Shown: positions 16,442 to 25,407 of the stretch, piece by piece
How positions within the stretch are numbered: the stretch's first letter is position 1
Layout: every line of letters starts with the position of its first letter
NCBI GenBank assembly: GCA_021811185.1
Contig: JAJZPL010000001.1
Location: forward strand, 1-64,000
Length of the DNA stretch: 64,000 nt
Direction: 5' to 3'
Source: a bacterium
GTDB lineage: Bacteria; Elusimicrobiota; Elusimicrobia; Elusimicrobiales; UBA9959
Notes under the pieces: generated by a model
The model's input: the letters and a program-made list of their open reading frames with translations, nothing else
Told to the model about the DNA's origin: nothing
Databases searched by the model: none
Position numbers and translations under genes: made by a program

Positions 16442-17878
16442 ATGGCTCGGCGAACGCTCACGGCGGCTATTATTCTGTTCCGGCTCGCCGCGCCCGCGTG
16501 CTTCGCCGCGGGGGCGGGCGGGACCCCAGGCAAGTACAACGTTGTGCTGGTCCTGATGGAGACCCTGCGCCCGGACCACCTGGGCTGCTACGGCTACCGA
16601 AGGGCGACCAGCCCGAACCTGGACAAGCTGGCGGCCGGCGGCGCGGTCTTCGAGAACGCTTTCGCCCAGTCGAGCCAGTCCCTGATCAGCGCGGCTTCCG
16701 TCTTTACCGGGCTTTACCCGCCCAGCCACGGCGTGACCAGGGCCGACCAGCGCCTTTCGCCGGGGATCCCCACGCTGGCGGGCGAACTCAAGGCGCGCGG
16801 GTATAAAACCGCCGCCTTCACCTCCGGCTTCTTTCTGAACCGCAGTTTCGGCCTCGACAGCGGGTTCGGGGAGTACGACGATTCCAAGGATTTCGGCACG
16901 CTGGCGGACGTGGTCCCCGGCGCGGTCAAATGGCTGCGCGCGAACAAGGATAGAAAATTCTTCCTGCTGGTCCACGGTTACGACGCCCACGCCCCCTACC
17001 GCGCCCCGAAGGAGTTCCTCTCTAAATTCGGGGGCGCTTACTCCGGGCCGCTCGCCGGCGTGCCGCTGGATTATAACCTTGCCGACCGGATCTGGGGCGA
17101 CGGGATCTATGAGGATTTCCACCTGAAAAAGAAGGTCGCTTCTCTCGAAAAGCGGGACGTGGATTTTATCGTTTCGCAGTACGACGGGGCGGTGCTTTAC
17201 GCCGACGACCGGCTGGGGGTCCTGCTGGGGGAGCTGCAGGCGCTGGGCCTTAAAGACAAGACTATCGTTCTGTTCATGTCCAGCGCGGGAGAGGCGCTGA
17301 TGGACCACGGGACGATAATCAGCTCCTTCCACGGCGGCTTATACGACGAGGGGATACACGTCCCGTTCATCGTCAGCGTTCCCGGCGCGGCCGCGCGGCG
17401 CGTTAAGGGGACGGTCCAGCTGGTGGACGTTCTGCCCACGGTGCTCGGCCTGCTGGGGTACCCCGCGCCCGCTTCCGCCCAGGGCGCGAGCCTTAAGCCC
17501 GCTCTGGAGGGCGAAGCCCGGCCGGAACGGGCGGTGTTTGCGCAGACCCTTTCCCTTAAAACGGGAGCGCCTTACGTGGGGATCCGCCGCTATCCCTGGA
17601 AACTGTTCCTGGAAGACGGCGCTTACGAATTGTACGATCTTGCCGCCGACCCCGCTGAAAAACTTAACGCCGCCCTCCGGTTCCCGGAGGAGCTGGGGGC
17701 GATGAAAGCGGAACTGGACCGGATGATAAAAGCGATGCCGCGCCGCAAACCCGGGCGCAGCCGGCGCCCCATGGCCGTGGTGGCCGAACGGATGAAAACG
17801 CTGGGCTACTGGTGGCTGGAGCGGCCCCGGTCCGACTACTGGGCGGAACAGAGACGCAAGCGTGAGGAGGGGCGGTAG
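16442..17878 (+). CDS. Sulfatase-fold protein, probably inactive
   Basis: A 478-residue exported protein. The fold markers are present (YGYRRATSPNLDKLAAGG, SLISAASVFTGLYP), but key positions differ: the first metal ligand is E40 rather than Asp (VLMETLRPDH), the nucleophile position is S80 in QSLISA with no Pro-x-Arg behind it, and the metal motif DHGE reads SSAGE. Loss of both Asp and His in the last motif makes it the most degenerate of the group. The C-terminal tail has MKTLGYWW. The stop is 46 bases before the start chosen for the next paralog. Confidence 0.8.
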   Translation: MARRTLTAAIILFRLAAPACFAAGAGGTPGKYNVVLVLMETLRPDHLGCYGYRRATSPNLDKLAAGGAVFENAFAQSSQSLISAASVFTGLYPPSHGVTRADQRLSPGIPTLAGELKARGYKTAAFTSGFFLNRSFGLDSGFGEYDDSKDFGTLADVVPGAVKWLRANKDRKFFLLVHGYDAHAPYRAPKEFLSKFGGAYSGPLAGVPLDYNLADRIWGDGIYEDFHLKKKVASLEKRDVDFIVSQYDGAVLYADDRLGVLLGELQALGLKDKTIVLFMSSAGEALMDHGTIISSFHGGLYDEGIHVPFIVSVPGAAARRVKGTVQLVDVLPTVLGLLGYPAPASAQGASLKPALEGEARPERAVFAQTLSLKTGAPYVGIRRYPWKLFLEDGAYELYDLAADPAEKLNAALRFPEELGAMKAELDRMIKAMPRRKPGRSRRPMAVVAERMKTLGYWWLERPRSDYWAEQRRKREEGR

Positions 17879-17924
17879 CCGCCGGATAGAACTTATGCTG
17901 AAAGGAGCGGGGAGCGCTTTACAG

Positions 17925-19301
17925 ATGAAAACGCGGGCCGCGCGCGCCGCCGGCTGCGCGTTATTTCTGCTGCTGGCGGCTTCGTCCTGCCGGGCCGCCG
18001 ACGCGCGCCCGAACGTGATCCTTATCAGTCTTAACGCCCTGAGGGCGGACCATCTCGGAACTTACGGCTACGCCAGGGAAACGGCGCCCAATATCGCCCT
18101 GCTCGCGCGCGGCTCCGCCGTGTTCGACAGGGCCGTTTCGCAAAGCCACTGGACCCTTTCAAGCCTGGCTTCGCTGTTCACCTCCAAATACGTGCGCAGC
18201 CACGGTCTTTACGACCGGGGCGGCCGGCTCTCGAAAAAAGAGACAACGCTGGCGGAAGCGCTGAAGGCGGGGGGCTACAAGACCGCGGCGTTCACCGGGG
18301 GGCTGGATACTTCGGGCTTCTACGGCCTGAACCAGGGTTTCGAGCTTTATGACGACGAGACGGGAAGCAGGCCGATGGGCTCGTTCAGGGAGATCATGCC
18401 GAAGGCCCTGAACTGGCTGGCCGCGCACCGCGGCGACAGGTTCTTTCTCTTCCTGGATTCTTACGACATCCACCCGCCTTTCGATAAGCCCTGGCCGGCC
18501 GGGGTCGCTTCCTCCTACGCGGGCTTGCTGAAGGGGAAGACGCTGGATTACGGCCTGTTCAGGGATTATAAGGACGGCGAGCTCCCGGTGGGCGGCGGCA
18601 AGGTAAGGCTGGGCCGTGAGGACCTGGACTACGTTAACGCCAGGTATGACAACGGTATAACCTACGCCGACGGTTTTCTCGGCGCGCTTTTTAAAAAACT
18701 CCGGGCCCTCGGGCTGGCGGACGGCACGGTGATAATACTTACCGCCGAACATGGCGAAGAATTAGGCGAGCACGGAAGTTTCGACCGTTTCGGCAGCGGC
18801 GACCTGCACGACGAAGCGGTCCGCGTTCCCCTGATCGTGAAGCTCCCGGGCAAGGACCTTAAGGGCGCGCGTGTGCGGGCCCAGGTCCAGCTGATAGACA
18901 TTATGCCCACCATCCTGGACCTGGCGGGGCTGCGTCCCGGCCCCGGGGCGCAGGGAAAAAGCCTGCGGCCGCTGCTGGAGGCCCCGGCGGCGGAGCTCGA
19001 CCGTTACGTTTATTCCGAAGCCGGCCCGCGGAAGTGCGCGGTCGGCACGGGCAAGTGGAAACTTATCTATGACAAAGGGGACTATTCCCTTTTTGATCTC
19101 GCCGCAGACAAGGCGGAGGCCGTGAACGCCGCCGCGAAGAATCCGGACGTGGTCTATGAACTCGCGCAAAAACTCGCCGCGTGGCGGCGGGAGACGGGGC
19201 CGGCCGGAGGCCGGGGCGCGCAGCGCGTAGCGCTGACGGAGGAAATGAAGCGGAAGCTGAAGGAGGCCGGGTATTGGACTTCGGACGGGCCCCGTCCCTG
19301 A
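17925..19301 (+). CDS. Sulfatase-fold protein, likely inactive
   Basis: I place the start at 17925, giving 458 residues, because the ATG there follows GGGGAG by 10 bases and is directly followed by a signal peptide (MKTRAARAAGCALFLLLAAS); longer in-frame starts at 17862 and 17895 lack a ribosome site. The nucleophile region is SHWTLSSLASLFTS with T77. The first metal ligand Asp is replaced by N37 (ISLNALRADH) and DHGE is AEHGE. The C-terminal tail ends MKRKLKEAGYW. It follows the 16442 paralog and precedes an apparently intact one, all in the same direction. Confidence 0.8.
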   Translation: MKTRAARAAGCALFLLLAASSCRAADARPNVILISLNALRADHLGTYGYARETAPNIALLARGSAVFDRAVSQSHWTLSSLASLFTSKYVRSHGLYDRGGRLSKKETTLAEALKAGGYKTAAFTGGLDTSGFYGLNQGFELYDDETGSRPMGSFREIMPKALNWLAAHRGDRFFLFLDSYDIHPPFDKPWPAGVASSYAGLLKGKTLDYGLFRDYKDGELPVGGGKVRLGREDLDYVNARYDNGITYADGFLGALFKKLRALGLADGTVIILTAEHGEELGEHGSFDRFGSGDLHDEAVRVPLIVKLPGKDLKGARVRAQVQLIDIMPTILDLAGLRPGPGAQGKSLRPLLEAPAAELDRYVYSEAGPRKCAVGTGKWKLIYDKGDYSLFDLAADKAEAVNAAAKNPDVVYELAQKLAAWRRETGPAGGRGAQRVALTEEMKRKLKEAGYWTSDGPRP

Positions 19302-19335
19302 GGCAAGGGCGGGCCGGCCCCGGCGGCTCAACGCT

Positions 19336-20796
19336 ATGTACATGACCAGAATTAAAACGCCCATCGCCCTCGCGGTCCGCCGCGCCTTCTTCGCCGCGGC
19401 CGCGCTGGCGCTTTTCCCAGGCTCCGGTTCCTGCGCGCCCGCGGAGCCCACCTGCGCGCCGGCCGGCTGCAACATCCTGGTGATCGTGGTCGATTGCCTG
19501 CGGGCCGACCACCTTTCTTTGTACGGCTACGGCAGGAAGACCAGTCCGAATATAGACGCTTTCGCGGGCGAGGCGGCCGTGTTCACCAGGGCGGCTTCCC
19601 AGGCGCCCACTACGCTGCTGAGCTTTGCCTCCATCTTCACGTCCAGGGAGGTTTCCTCCCACGGCGTGGACGGGTGGGACAAGGCTTTGGGCGATTCGGC
19701 CCTGACCCTGGCCGGGATCCTGAAGATCTACAATTACCATACGGCGGCTTTCGTTGGCGGGCTGAACCTGAACCCGCTCTTCGGGCTGGACCAGGGCTTC
19801 GGGACGTATTCCCAGATCAACCGCACCGACGCCTCTTTCAAGGACACCCTCCCGGCGGCGCTGCAGTGGGCTGTGGAAAAAGCGGCGAAGAAAGAAAAGT
19901 TCTTCCTGGTGGCGCACGGCAACGACCTCCATACCCCGTATGTTTTTCCAGCGCCGGCGCTTTACGACAGGGGGTACAAGGTAAGGAGCGGGCTCGCTTC
20001 GCTTTCCGGCAACGAGGCTATGGTCTTCGCGGCCTACAAACGCAAGCTGCGCCTGGGGAAAACCGGCCAGGTCGTAACCCTTACCGGCGATGAAACCGCC
20101 CATTACGTGGCCAGGTACGACGAAGGGATAAATTACGCCGACGGGCTCCTGGGCGGTTTTTTCAGCGGCCTGCGCGCGGCGAAACTGCTGGACGACACGA
20201 TCGTGGTGCTGACCGCCGACCACGGCGAGGGCCTTTTCGACCATGACTATTTTTTTCATGATTTCAACCTTTACGAAGATACGCTCAGGGTCCCGCTGGT
20301 CATAAGGGTTCCGGGCCTGGGGCGGCGGGAGATCTCGAGGCGGGTCCAGCTGATAGATCTCATGCCCACCCTGCTCGATCTCGCCGGCATAGCGCCGCCC
20401 GAGGGCGCCCAGGGGCGCAGTCTTAAGCCCCTGCTTGCCGGGCAGGAGCCAGGCCCTGGCTTCGACCGCGATATTTTCAGCGAGAGCGGAGTCGGAGGCA
20501 AGGTTATCCGCTCGGGCAAGTGGAAACTTATCCGGTACCCGGGCAGGACCGAACTTTATGACCTTGAAAAAGACCCGGGCGAACTTAACGATCTAGCCGG
20601 GACGGAAAAGGCTGTAGCGGCGGACCTGGAAAAAAAGCTCGCGGCCAGGCTGGCCGCCGATAAAAAAAACCAGCTGGGCGAGCCGCTGCCGGCCTCGGGC
20701 AAGTTCGCGGCCGACATGAAGCGCGACAACGCTTACCAGAAGAAATTTTACGAACGGATCCCTTCGCTGGTCGGTCTGGGGTCGGCCGCCGAATGA
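19336..20796 (+). CDS. Exported sulfatase-fold hydrolase (Thr nucleophile position)
   Basis: A 486-residue exported protein with a signal peptide. The metal ligands look complete: VIVVDCLRADH with D53 and LTADHGEGLFDHD. The nucleophile region SQAPTTLLSFASIFTS has T93 at the catalytic position. It closes a run of three same-strand paralogs, of which it is the only one with intact ligands. The N-terminal region has three cysteines (33, 40, 45) just after the signal peptide, which the others lack. Substrate unknown. Confidence 0.85.
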   Translation: MYMTRIKTPIALAVRRAFFAAAALALFPGSGSCAPAEPTCAPAGCNILVIVVDCLRADHLSLYGYGRKTSPNIDAFAGEAAVFTRAASQAPTTLLSFASIFTSREVSSHGVDGWDKALGDSALTLAGILKIYNYHTAAFVGGLNLNPLFGLDQGFGTYSQINRTDASFKDTLPAALQWAVEKAAKKEKFFLVAHGNDLHTPYVFPAPALYDRGYKVRSGLASLSGNEAMVFAAYKRKLRLGKTGQVVTLTGDETAHYVARYDEGINYADGLLGGFFSGLRAAKLLDDTIVVLTADHGEGLFDHDYFFHDFNLYEDTLRVPLVIRVPGLGRREISRRVQLIDLMPTLLDLAGIAPPEGAQGRSLKPLLAGQEPGPGFDRDIFSESGVGGKVIRSGKWKLIRYPGRTELYDLEKDPGELNDLAGTEKAVAADLEKKLAARLAADKKNQLGEPLPASGKFAADMKRDNAYQKKFYERIPSLVGLGSAAE

Positions 20797-20860
20797 CCGC
20801 TTCCGGCGGCCGCGGTCGTTTCCGGATATAAAGCAATGGGGCGCCTTAAGGAACGGGAAA

Positions 20861-22120
20861 ATGCGCATGAGTAAGGTACTGATCGCGGTGCTGCTGGCTG
20901 GTTCGGTCTTCTTTTCCGGGGTGGCGGGCTGCCTGGCGGGTTCGGGGAAGGGCGCCGTACCCGGACAGCCTGCCGGGGGATTCCGGGATATGGAGGTTTC
21001 GCTTAAAGCGGCTTCTTCCAAGGCCGTCCTCGCCTACCTGCGCGCCCCCGGCCAGGGTACGCTGCGGGCGGCGCTCCGGACCTGCCTCGACGCGCGGGAG
21101 CGCCTTTCCGCCGACATGCTGAACGATTTCCTGATAGCTTTCTGCCGGCACGAGCAGGGTGACGCCGCCGCCGAGAGCAAGGCGCTCTCGGGCTACCCGC
21201 CCGAAGCGAAAAACACTTACCGCTACATTTTTTACGAACACAGGCCGGAGCTCGCCGACGCTTTGTACCTGCTGCCAGCCTATATGTGCGCCAAGCTCCG
21301 CGAGACATCCCGGGCGGGGGAATATTTCCCGGCCGGCGCCAGGTGCCCCAGCTTCGGCGGCCCTATCACGAGTTCGAGTTACAAACGCGGCGGCCGTGTT
21401 CTCCGCAGGTTCAGCTGCGCCGAATGCGACGGCATGCTCGGGCTTGGCGGCAAGAAGGCCCTGGGCAACCTGCTGCTCCGCGCCAGGGATAACACGCTGA
21501 ACTCGCTTCTGATCCAGGTGGCGCACGGTTTGGACGACCGGCGCAGTTTCGAGGGCGAGAAAGTGGACATCGTTCCCCGGCTTCTTTCCATACTGGGCTT
21601 AAAACCGGGGCAGGTTGTCGGCGACATCGGCTGCGGCATAGGGCAGTTCACCTTCCCGGTGGGCAGGCTGGTAGGCCAAAACGGCAGGGTTTATGCGGAG
21701 GATGTGGACGTGAACGCCGTGAACCTGGTCAAATACTGCGTGCAGAAAGGAGCCCTGAAGAACGTAGTTCCCGTGCTGGGCGGCCTAACCGACACCGGCA
21801 TTCCCGCCGGGTCGCTGGATACCGCGCTGCTGTTCCATGTGTACAGGGGCATCGTGAAGGAATTCGACGCCGCGCAGGCTGAGCCTTTCCTGGATGGTTT
21901 TTTCGCCAGCGTCCGTAAGACGCTTAAAGAGGACGGTACGCTGGTGCTGGTGGACAACGTGGACCCCGCGTTCGACGTGACGGCCGTGAAAGTAACCGAA
22001 GCGCTGCGCAGGCGCGGCTTCAAGCTGGCGGCCGACAAGAGCGACGCGCGCATCCACCGGCTGGTTCTGTTGTTCAGGCTGGCCGCGCCGGCGGGCCCCA
22101 AGGAGAAAACGTTGTTATGA
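20861..22120 (+). CDS. Exported or lipid-anchored methyltransferase-like protein
   Basis: A 419-residue protein. The first 24 residues look like a signal peptide ending in VAGC (C24), a possible lipobox. Residues ~30-150 are helical and unassigned; C162, C186 and C189 (FSCAECDGM) may form a small metal or disulfide site. A class I SAM-methyltransferase domain starts about residue 235 (motif I GDIGCGIGQF at 254-263, then YAEDVDVNAV). An SAM-dependent enzyme outside the cytoplasm is unexpected because SAM is not known to be available there, so either the leader is a membrane anchor facing inward or the domain binds something else. The stop overlaps the next start by four bases (ATGA). Confidence 0.75.
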   Translation: MRMSKVLIAVLLAGSVFFSGVAGCLAGSGKGAVPGQPAGGFRDMEVSLKAASSKAVLAYLRAPGQGTLRAALRTCLDARERLSADMLNDFLIAFCRHEQGDAAAESKALSGYPPEAKNTYRYIFYEHRPELADALYLLPAYMCAKLRETSRAGEYFPAGARCPSFGGPITSSSYKRGGRVLRRFSCAECDGMLGLGGKKALGNLLLRARDNTLNSLLIQVAHGLDDRRSFEGEKVDIVPRLLSILGLKPGQVVGDIGCGIGQFTFPVGRLVGQNGRVYAEDVDVNAVNLVKYCVQKGALKNVVPVLGGLTDTGIPAGSLDTALLFHVYRGIVKEFDAAQAEPFLDGFFASVRKTLKEDGTLVLVDNVDPAFDVTAVKVTEALRRRGFKLAADKSDARIHRLVLLFRLAAPAGPKEKTLL

Positions 22121-23550
22121 GAAAAACTATCATGGACAGGGCCGACGCCCGGGTAAGGGAATTCCACGAGCTGATAGCGCAGGGGCTGGTGAACAAGGCC
22201 GGCGAGTTCGTCCCCACGCTGATGTACCCGCCGATGATGCAGCACCCGCCCATCACCGAGGAAGCCTTCCTGAAAGGCTATCGGCCGCCGAAGGACAACC
22301 GCTTCTGCGTGTACGCCCACATCCCCTTCTGCGTCGTGCAGTGCGCTTTCTGCCATTTCCCAAACATCATAGCGGCCTCGGACGGCGACAAGGACGTTTA
22401 CCTGGACCACCTGGAAAAGGAGATGAACCTGTACCTGGACAAGCTGGGCGTGGACCGGATCAAGGCGCGCTCCATGCTGCTGGGCGGCGGGACGCCCACC
22501 CATATGACCCCGGCGCAGCTGGCGCGGTTCCTCAGGTTCTTCTACGCCCGCATAGACGCGGACGCGGACACGCAGTTCTCGTGCGACCTGGACCCGCTCA
22601 CTATGCTGGGCTACGAAGGCAGGGAGCGGATGCGGCTGCTGCGCGGCGCCGGCGTGAACCGCCTGGCGCTGGGCGTGCAGTCCTTCTCCGACGACATGCT
22701 TAAGCGGATGGGCCGCCACCACAACGCCGCCGACACATTGCGCGCCATCGGCGTGGCCCGGGAGATGGGCTTCAAACTGAACATCGAGCTGATCTACGGT
22801 TACCCCGGCGAGACCTTCGAGCACTGGACGGACATGGTTAAACAGGCGCTGAGCCTGGACGTGGACGAGATCATGGTCTACCGCCTGAAGATCCTGCCTT
22901 ACGGCGCCAAGACCGGCGCCATCACCAGCCTGTTCGACTCCCGCGGCAACCCGCTGATCTCCAACGACGAGCAGATCGTGCTGAAGTCGGTGGCCATCGA
23001 CCTGCTGGAGGGCAGCGGCTACGCCGAGACCACCGCGCGCTTCTTCTCCAGGACCCCAGGGGATTATTCCCGCTACTCCAGCGACTGGATGGGGGACCAG
23101 CACGACAATATCGGCTTCGGCTATTACGCCATGAGCATGTTCCGCGACCGGTTCAAGCAGAATACCCGGGACATGAAGGAATACTGCTCCGAACTGGACG
23201 CCGGGCGCCTGCCGATAAAGACCGGAATCATCCGCACCCGCGACCAGCAGCTCAGGCGCAACATCGTTATGCCGCTCAAGAACAGGGACCTTTCCAAAAA
23301 AGGCTACCGCGAGCGGCTGGGCGTGGACGCCTCGGCGGTGTTCCCGGAGAAGATAGCCCTGCTTAAGAAGGCCGGCCTGCTGGAGGAGGACGCGGACGCG
23401 CTGCGCCCCACCAGGAAGGGCCGCTTCTTCCTGGATGAGATGACGCAGTTCTTCTACCACCCGGAGTTCATGCCTTTCAAGAAGGAACAGTACAACGAAG
23501 GCCCGCTTAACCCTTTTACGGGCCGCGAAGCGCAGGACCTTAAGGCTTGA
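22117..23550 (+). CDS. HemN/HemW-like radical SAM protein
   Basis: A 477-residue protein related to coproporphyrinogen III dehydrogenase/HemW. The cluster ligands are C72, C76 and C79 in YAHIPFCVVQCAFC, followed by LLGGGTPTHMTPAQL and a GVNRLALGVQSF block. HemN-like proteins include haem chaperones, methyltransferases and other enzymes; the family name alone does not fix the reaction. It is translationally coupled to the exported methyltransferase-like gene, which argues for a role in the same pathway rather than in haem synthesis. Confidence 0.85.
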   Translation: MRKTIMDRADARVREFHELIAQGLVNKAGEFVPTLMYPPMMQHPPITEEAFLKGYRPPKDNRFCVYAHIPFCVVQCAFCHFPNIIAASDGDKDVYLDHLEKEMNLYLDKLGVDRIKARSMLLGGGTPTHMTPAQLARFLRFFYARIDADADTQFSCDLDPLTMLGYEGRERMRLLRGAGVNRLALGVQSFSDDMLKRMGRHHNAADTLRAIGVAREMGFKLNIELIYGYPGETFEHWTDMVKQALSLDVDEIMVYRLKILPYGAKTGAITSLFDSRGNPLISNDEQIVLKSVAIDLLEGSGYAETTARFFSRTPGDYSRYSSDWMGDQHDNIGFGYYAMSMFRDRFKQNTRDMKEYCSELDAGRLPIKTGIIRTRDQQLRRNIVMPLKNRDLSKKGYRERLGVDASAVFPEKIALLKKAGLLEEDADALRPTRKGRFFLDEMTQFFYHPEFMPFKKEQYNEGPLNPFTGREAQDLKA

Positions 23551-23559
23551 AGGCCGGCT

Positions 23560-24438
23560 TTAGCGCAGGAAAATAAGGACCACGCCTGAAAAGGCCGTTA
23601 CGGCGCCCGCCAGTTCGCGGGCCGTAATTTTTTCTTTCAGCAGCAGGGCCGTGAGCGGCAGGATGAAGAGCGGTTCGGTCATGTTAAGGATGGTGGCGAT
23701 GGAGGCGTAGGTGTACTTAAGCGCCACCATGGAAAGCCAGAATCCGCCGAAGATGACGACGAAAACGGAAAAGAGGGTGAGCCTGAACAGGCGCCTGTCG
23801 CCGAACGGGGCCAGCCAGCCTTTCAGGCCGCCGGTAGCCAGGCCCCAGCCGGCCAGCGCCGCCGCGGCCCAGAGGTGGCGGATAAAAGAGCCTTGCAGGG
23901 CGGAAACCCCGGCAACCCCGCTTTTAGCCAGCACTATGCTGAGGGCCGTGCAAGCGGCCGATAGCCCGGCGTAGGTAAGGCCGGGGATTACTCGCCGCGA
24001 GGGGCCTGCGCCGCGAGGCTTCCATACCGCCAGGGCTATGCCGGTAAAGACCAGCAGCGAGCCGGCCCAGGCTGCGGCGGGAGGGCGTTCGTTGAGAAAA
24101 AAAACGGCCAACAGTATCGTTGCGGGCGGTACGCTCAGGCCGGTCAGCATCATCAGCCTGGGGCCAAGGCACAGCAGCGCCCGGAAGAAAAGAATGCCGC
24201 CCAGGGCTATGCCCAGCAGGCCGCTGACCCCGAGGATATAAAAACTGCGCTGGTCCATAGGGGCTATCCCCAGCGCCGCCAGCGCCAGCCCCATATAAAC
24301 TAGGCCTATGGCGCTGTTGGCCAGGTTCATGCCGGCGGGGGGCACCTTGTCCCCTATCTTCCTGAAAAGGATGGAACTGTAGGCCCAGGCGGCGGCCGAG
24401 CCCAGCGCCGCGGCGCAGCCTATCGTTTCTTTCAGCAT
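23560..24438 (-). CDS. DMT-superfamily (EamA) transporter
   Basis: A 292-residue integral membrane protein with about ten hydrophobic segments arranged as two EamA repeats, each ending in the family pattern of a helix after a charged loop (FLNERPPAAAW in the first half, LLLKEKITAREL in the second). Such proteins export amino acids or other small metabolites across the inner membrane. It is convergent with the HemN-like gene, with only 9 bases between the stops. Substrate not identifiable. Confidence 0.85.
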   Translation of the reverse strand: MLKETIGCAAALGSAAAWAYSSILFRKIGDKVPPAGMNLANSAIGLVYMGLALAALGIAPMDQRSFYILGVSGLLGIALGGILFFRALLCLGPRLMMLTGLSVPPATILLAVFFLNERPPAAAWAGSLLVFTGIALAVWKPRGAGPSRRVIPGLTYAGLSAACTALSIVLAKSGVAGVSALQGSFIRHLWAAAALAGWGLATGGLKGWLAPFGDRRLFRLTLFSVFVVIFGGFWLSMVALKYTYASIATILNMTEPLFILPLTALLLKEKITARELAGAVTAFSGVVLIFLR

Positions 24439-24510
24439 CGGTTCCCCATTCGTTTATTTTACCTAACTTGCCGCCGCGCGGCCCGGGTTATTTACTAAAA
24501 TTAAACAGAG

Positions 24511-25407
24511 ATGCCCGATATCCCGGTCTGGAACAAGTGCGGCAACCGCTGCGTGATGTGCGCGAACACGGTCTCGTTCAACCGCGGCCCTTCCGCGCGC
24601 TACCGGCTGCGGGCGCAGATAGGGCGCTTCGAGCGTTACCTGGCCGGCGTTCCCGCCTACGCCAAGAACGCCGGCAACCCCGCCGCGCTCAACCTGACCG
24701 GAGGAGAGCCGGCGCAGAACCCGGACTTTTTAAAACTGCTGGCTTATTTCAGGAAGAGGACCCCCGGGCGGGAGCTCGCGCTGCTGTCCAACGGGCGGCG
24801 CTTCTGCGACGCTGACTTCGCCAAAGCCGCGCTGCTGGCCGGGGGCAAACCTTTCTCGGTGGCGGTCCCGCTGCACGGCGCGGGCCCGGCCTCGCACGAC
24901 GCCGTAACCCGCGTGCCGGGCAGTTTCCGGCAGACCTTGGCCGGGCTGCGCAACCTTTTCGCTTACAAGCGCCCGGGGCAAACCGTGGAGATACGGCTGG
25001 TGCTGCACCGGGGCAGCGTAAAGAACCTGGGGCCGCTGCTCCGCCTGCTCCTGCGGGAATTTTCCGGCTTTGGCGGCTGGCGGGCGGTGGCGCTGCATTA
25101 CGAGCTGGTAGGCCGCGCGGCTCGCGGCTCCACGGCCCTGGACCTGGGGTTGGAGGCCTCGGCCGCCGCGGTGAACGCCTGTGCCCCGCTGATAAAGAAG
25201 TTCGGCGAGTTCCGGCTGTATCATTTCCCGCTCTGCCTGCTTAAGCCGGTGCTCAGGGCGAAGGCCTGGGTAAGCCTGCCGCCGGAGGACAGGGCCTATC
25301 CGCCGGCCTGCGGCGCCTGCGCGGTCAAGGGCAGCTGCGTGGGGCTTACGCCGCGCGGCCTGGCGCGCTTCGGTACGGCCGGTGTACGGCCAGTGGAGGA
25401 AAAATGA
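24511..25407 (+). CDS. Radical SAM protein
   Basis: A 298-residue protein with the 4Fe-4S ligands at its extreme N-terminus: C10, C14 and C17 in WNKCGNRCVMCAN. NLTGGEPAQNPDFLKLL gives the SAM-binding glycine-rich strand. Four more cysteines near the C-terminus (CGACAVKGSC and one upstream in the leucine-rich CLLK segment) may hold an auxiliary cluster as in SPASM-like proteins. No ribosome site precedes the ATG; a TAAAAT lies 9 bases upstream, so the message may be leaderless. It overlaps the next gene by four bases (ATGA). Confidence 0.8.
   Translation: MPDIPVWNKCGNRCVMCANTVSFNRGPSARYRLRAQIGRFERYLAGVPAYAKNAGNPAALNLTGGEPAQNPDFLKLLAYFRKRTPGRELALLSNGRRFCDADFAKAALLAGGKPFSVAVPLHGAGPASHDAVTRVPGSFRQTLAGLRNLFAYKRPGQTVEIRLVLHRGSVKNLGPLLRLLLREFSGFGGWRAVALHYELVGRAARGSTALDLGLEASAAAVNACAPLIKKFGEFRLYHFPLCLLKPVLRAKAWVSLPPEDRAYPPACGACAVKGSCVGLTPRGLARFGTAGVRPVEEK

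Noticed and set aside
9030-20796. Classical formylglycine sulfatases
   Set aside because: The C/S-x-P-x-R motif is absent in all six; the fold is right but the chemistry cannot be that of a type I sulfatase.
21691-23460. 589-codon open frame opposite the HemN-like gene
   Set aside because: Shadow; the plus strand has the CX3CX2C motif and family blocks throughout.
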